DNA of 64,000 nt from Actinomycetes bacterium (GTDB lineage: Bacteria > Actinomycetota > Actinomycetes > Mycobacteriales > Micromonosporaceae), in contig JAEYGD010000367.1 in assembly GCA_023402505.1 (NCBI GenBank), positions 6,147-70,146 of the forward strand, given 5' to 3'. Positions within the stretch are counted from its first letter, which is position 1. Every line of letters starts with the position of its first letter. Below are positions 63,475-64,000 of the stretch, piece by piece. Position numbers and translations under genes: made by a program. Below the pieces are notes generated by a model. It saw only the letters and a list, made by a program, of their open reading frames with translations, was not told the DNA's origin and did no database searches.

Positions 63475-63761
63475 TCCCGATCGCCGCGAGACCCCCACCG
63501 TTCCCGGACCACGTCGGCGCGACGCGACGTGCCGGCCCCTGCCTTCGTACGGAGATTCCGGGACCGGGGCGTCGTGTGCGCGAGTTCGGCTCGCTGGCCG
63601 GGTCTCCTGCCCGAAGACCCCGATGCCGCTTACCGGCGGGCATCTCGTCGCTAACCGCTGCCACCCGCACCAGCCGCTGCGGCTGGTCTGCGTGACCGTG
63701 GCGACAGCCCGCGTCATCGCGTACCAGCGCGAGGAATGAAGCGGACCGGGACACGCGAGGA

Positions 63762-64000
63762 GATCGTCATCCATGCTGACGGGGACGACCCGACGCGTAC
63801 GGCCGTAAGGTCGCGTGATCCCGGATGACCCCCGCGCGTGCGGGGACGACGACTCGGACGTGGCCGCGGACGCCCTCAAGGAAGGATAACCCCGCGCGTG
63901 CGGGGACGACTCCCGGCACCGCGACAAGCGCAACCGTGACCCGGGATAACCCCCGCGCGCGGGGGGACGACCGTCGAACTCCTTGTACGAGGTCCAGTGG
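63762..64000 (-). CRISPR. Leader-distal end of a type I-E CRISPR array
   Basis: Repeats at 63823-63850, 63884-63910 and 63944-63971 (GGATAACCCCCGCGCGTGCG followed by GGGACGAC, 27-28 bp) alternate with 33-bp spacers. A degenerate repeat at 63762-63789 keeps only its last 9-10 bases. On the minus strand the repeat reads GTCGTCCCCGC...GGGGTTATCC, the type I-E crRNA orientation. The array is therefore transcribed right to left, with the leader beyond the window and the decayed terminal repeat here. The repeat at 63884 lacks one C, and the one at 63944 has two changed bases in its loop. A fourth spacer is cut by the window end; cas genes are not in view. Confidence 0.92.

Noticed and set aside
63139..63933. 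Long leftward reading frame ending at the CRISPR repeats, with SSPHARG repeats
   Set aside because: The SSPHARG pattern is the well-known false translation of type I-E repeats; the rest is antisense to the decayed gene.

Overview
The window is very GC-rich, uses many GTG starts, has short intergenic gaps with GGAGG-type ribosome sites, and shows frequent 4-bp ATGA/GTGA gene overlaps. Together with its protein families (BTAD/SARP-type regulators, SpdB-like membrane proteins, replication-relaxation proteins, actinobacterial-type type I-E CRISPR repeats) this points to an actinomycete. A member of the Micromonosporaceae or a relative is my best guess, but that is inference. No rRNA or tRNA gene was recognised.

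Layout. (1) 1-4200: a leftward block with a PP-loop (PAPS-reductase-like) protein and two methyltransferase-type genes, then about 950 bp of non-coding DNA packed with CTGTCA/TGTCAC motifs and a perfect palindrome, then a rightward HTH protein ending in a perfect terminator. (2) 4549-12544: a rightward conjugation operon: pilin-like peptide, VirB6-like membrane protein, PrgI-type protein, VirB4 ATPase, TraD/VirD4-like coupling ATPase and a replication-relaxation protein. (3) 13031-36859: accessory genes of the same integrative/conjugative element (NlpC/P60 wall hydrolase, GGDEF protein, winged-helix proteins, MoxR-VWA pair and many element-specific unknowns), several of them paralogous. (4) Inside that block, at 15743-24415, lies a complete Tn7-like transposon (tnsA-tnsB-tnsC-tniQ) with TGT...ACA ends, repeated end sites and an exact 5-bp target duplication CGAAC. 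Its cargo is a nitrilase fused to a nucleoside-deoxyribosyltransferase-like domain, plus a SAM methyltransferase. (5) 37450-44640: an IS5-type element, a lower-GC island with a secreted crystallin-like protein, a lipoprotein and a MacAB-like ABC export system, and an internally deleted ISAs1-type transposase. (6) 53418 back to 44784: a leftward four-gene cluster (Hsp70-like membrane protein, two membrane-anchored BTAD proteins of which one carries LysM, and an SpdB-like membrane protein), with a tandem 10-bp repeat between its two halves. (7) 53732-64000: a frameshifted IS630-type element, a small HTH protein, a frameshifted DUF5954-like gene, a three-gene ABC-3C conflict system (restriction-nuclease-like effector, middle component, DUF3732 zinc-hook ATPase), an Mrr-like nuclease, a decayed unknown gene, and the leader-distal end of a type I-E CRISPR array.

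How it fits together. Regions 1-3 and probably 6 look like one conjugative element. Its operons share a 51-bp upstream module and a 16-bp CTCACA-N4-AGGTCA motif. Neither end of the element, nor an integrase, is in view. The right side is a defence neighbourhood. The strongest candidates for new biology are the Tn7-like transposon with its fused-enzyme cargo, the Hsp70/BTAD/LysM membrane cluster with its tandem operator, and the ABC-3C locus beside an Mrr-like nuclease and CRISPR.
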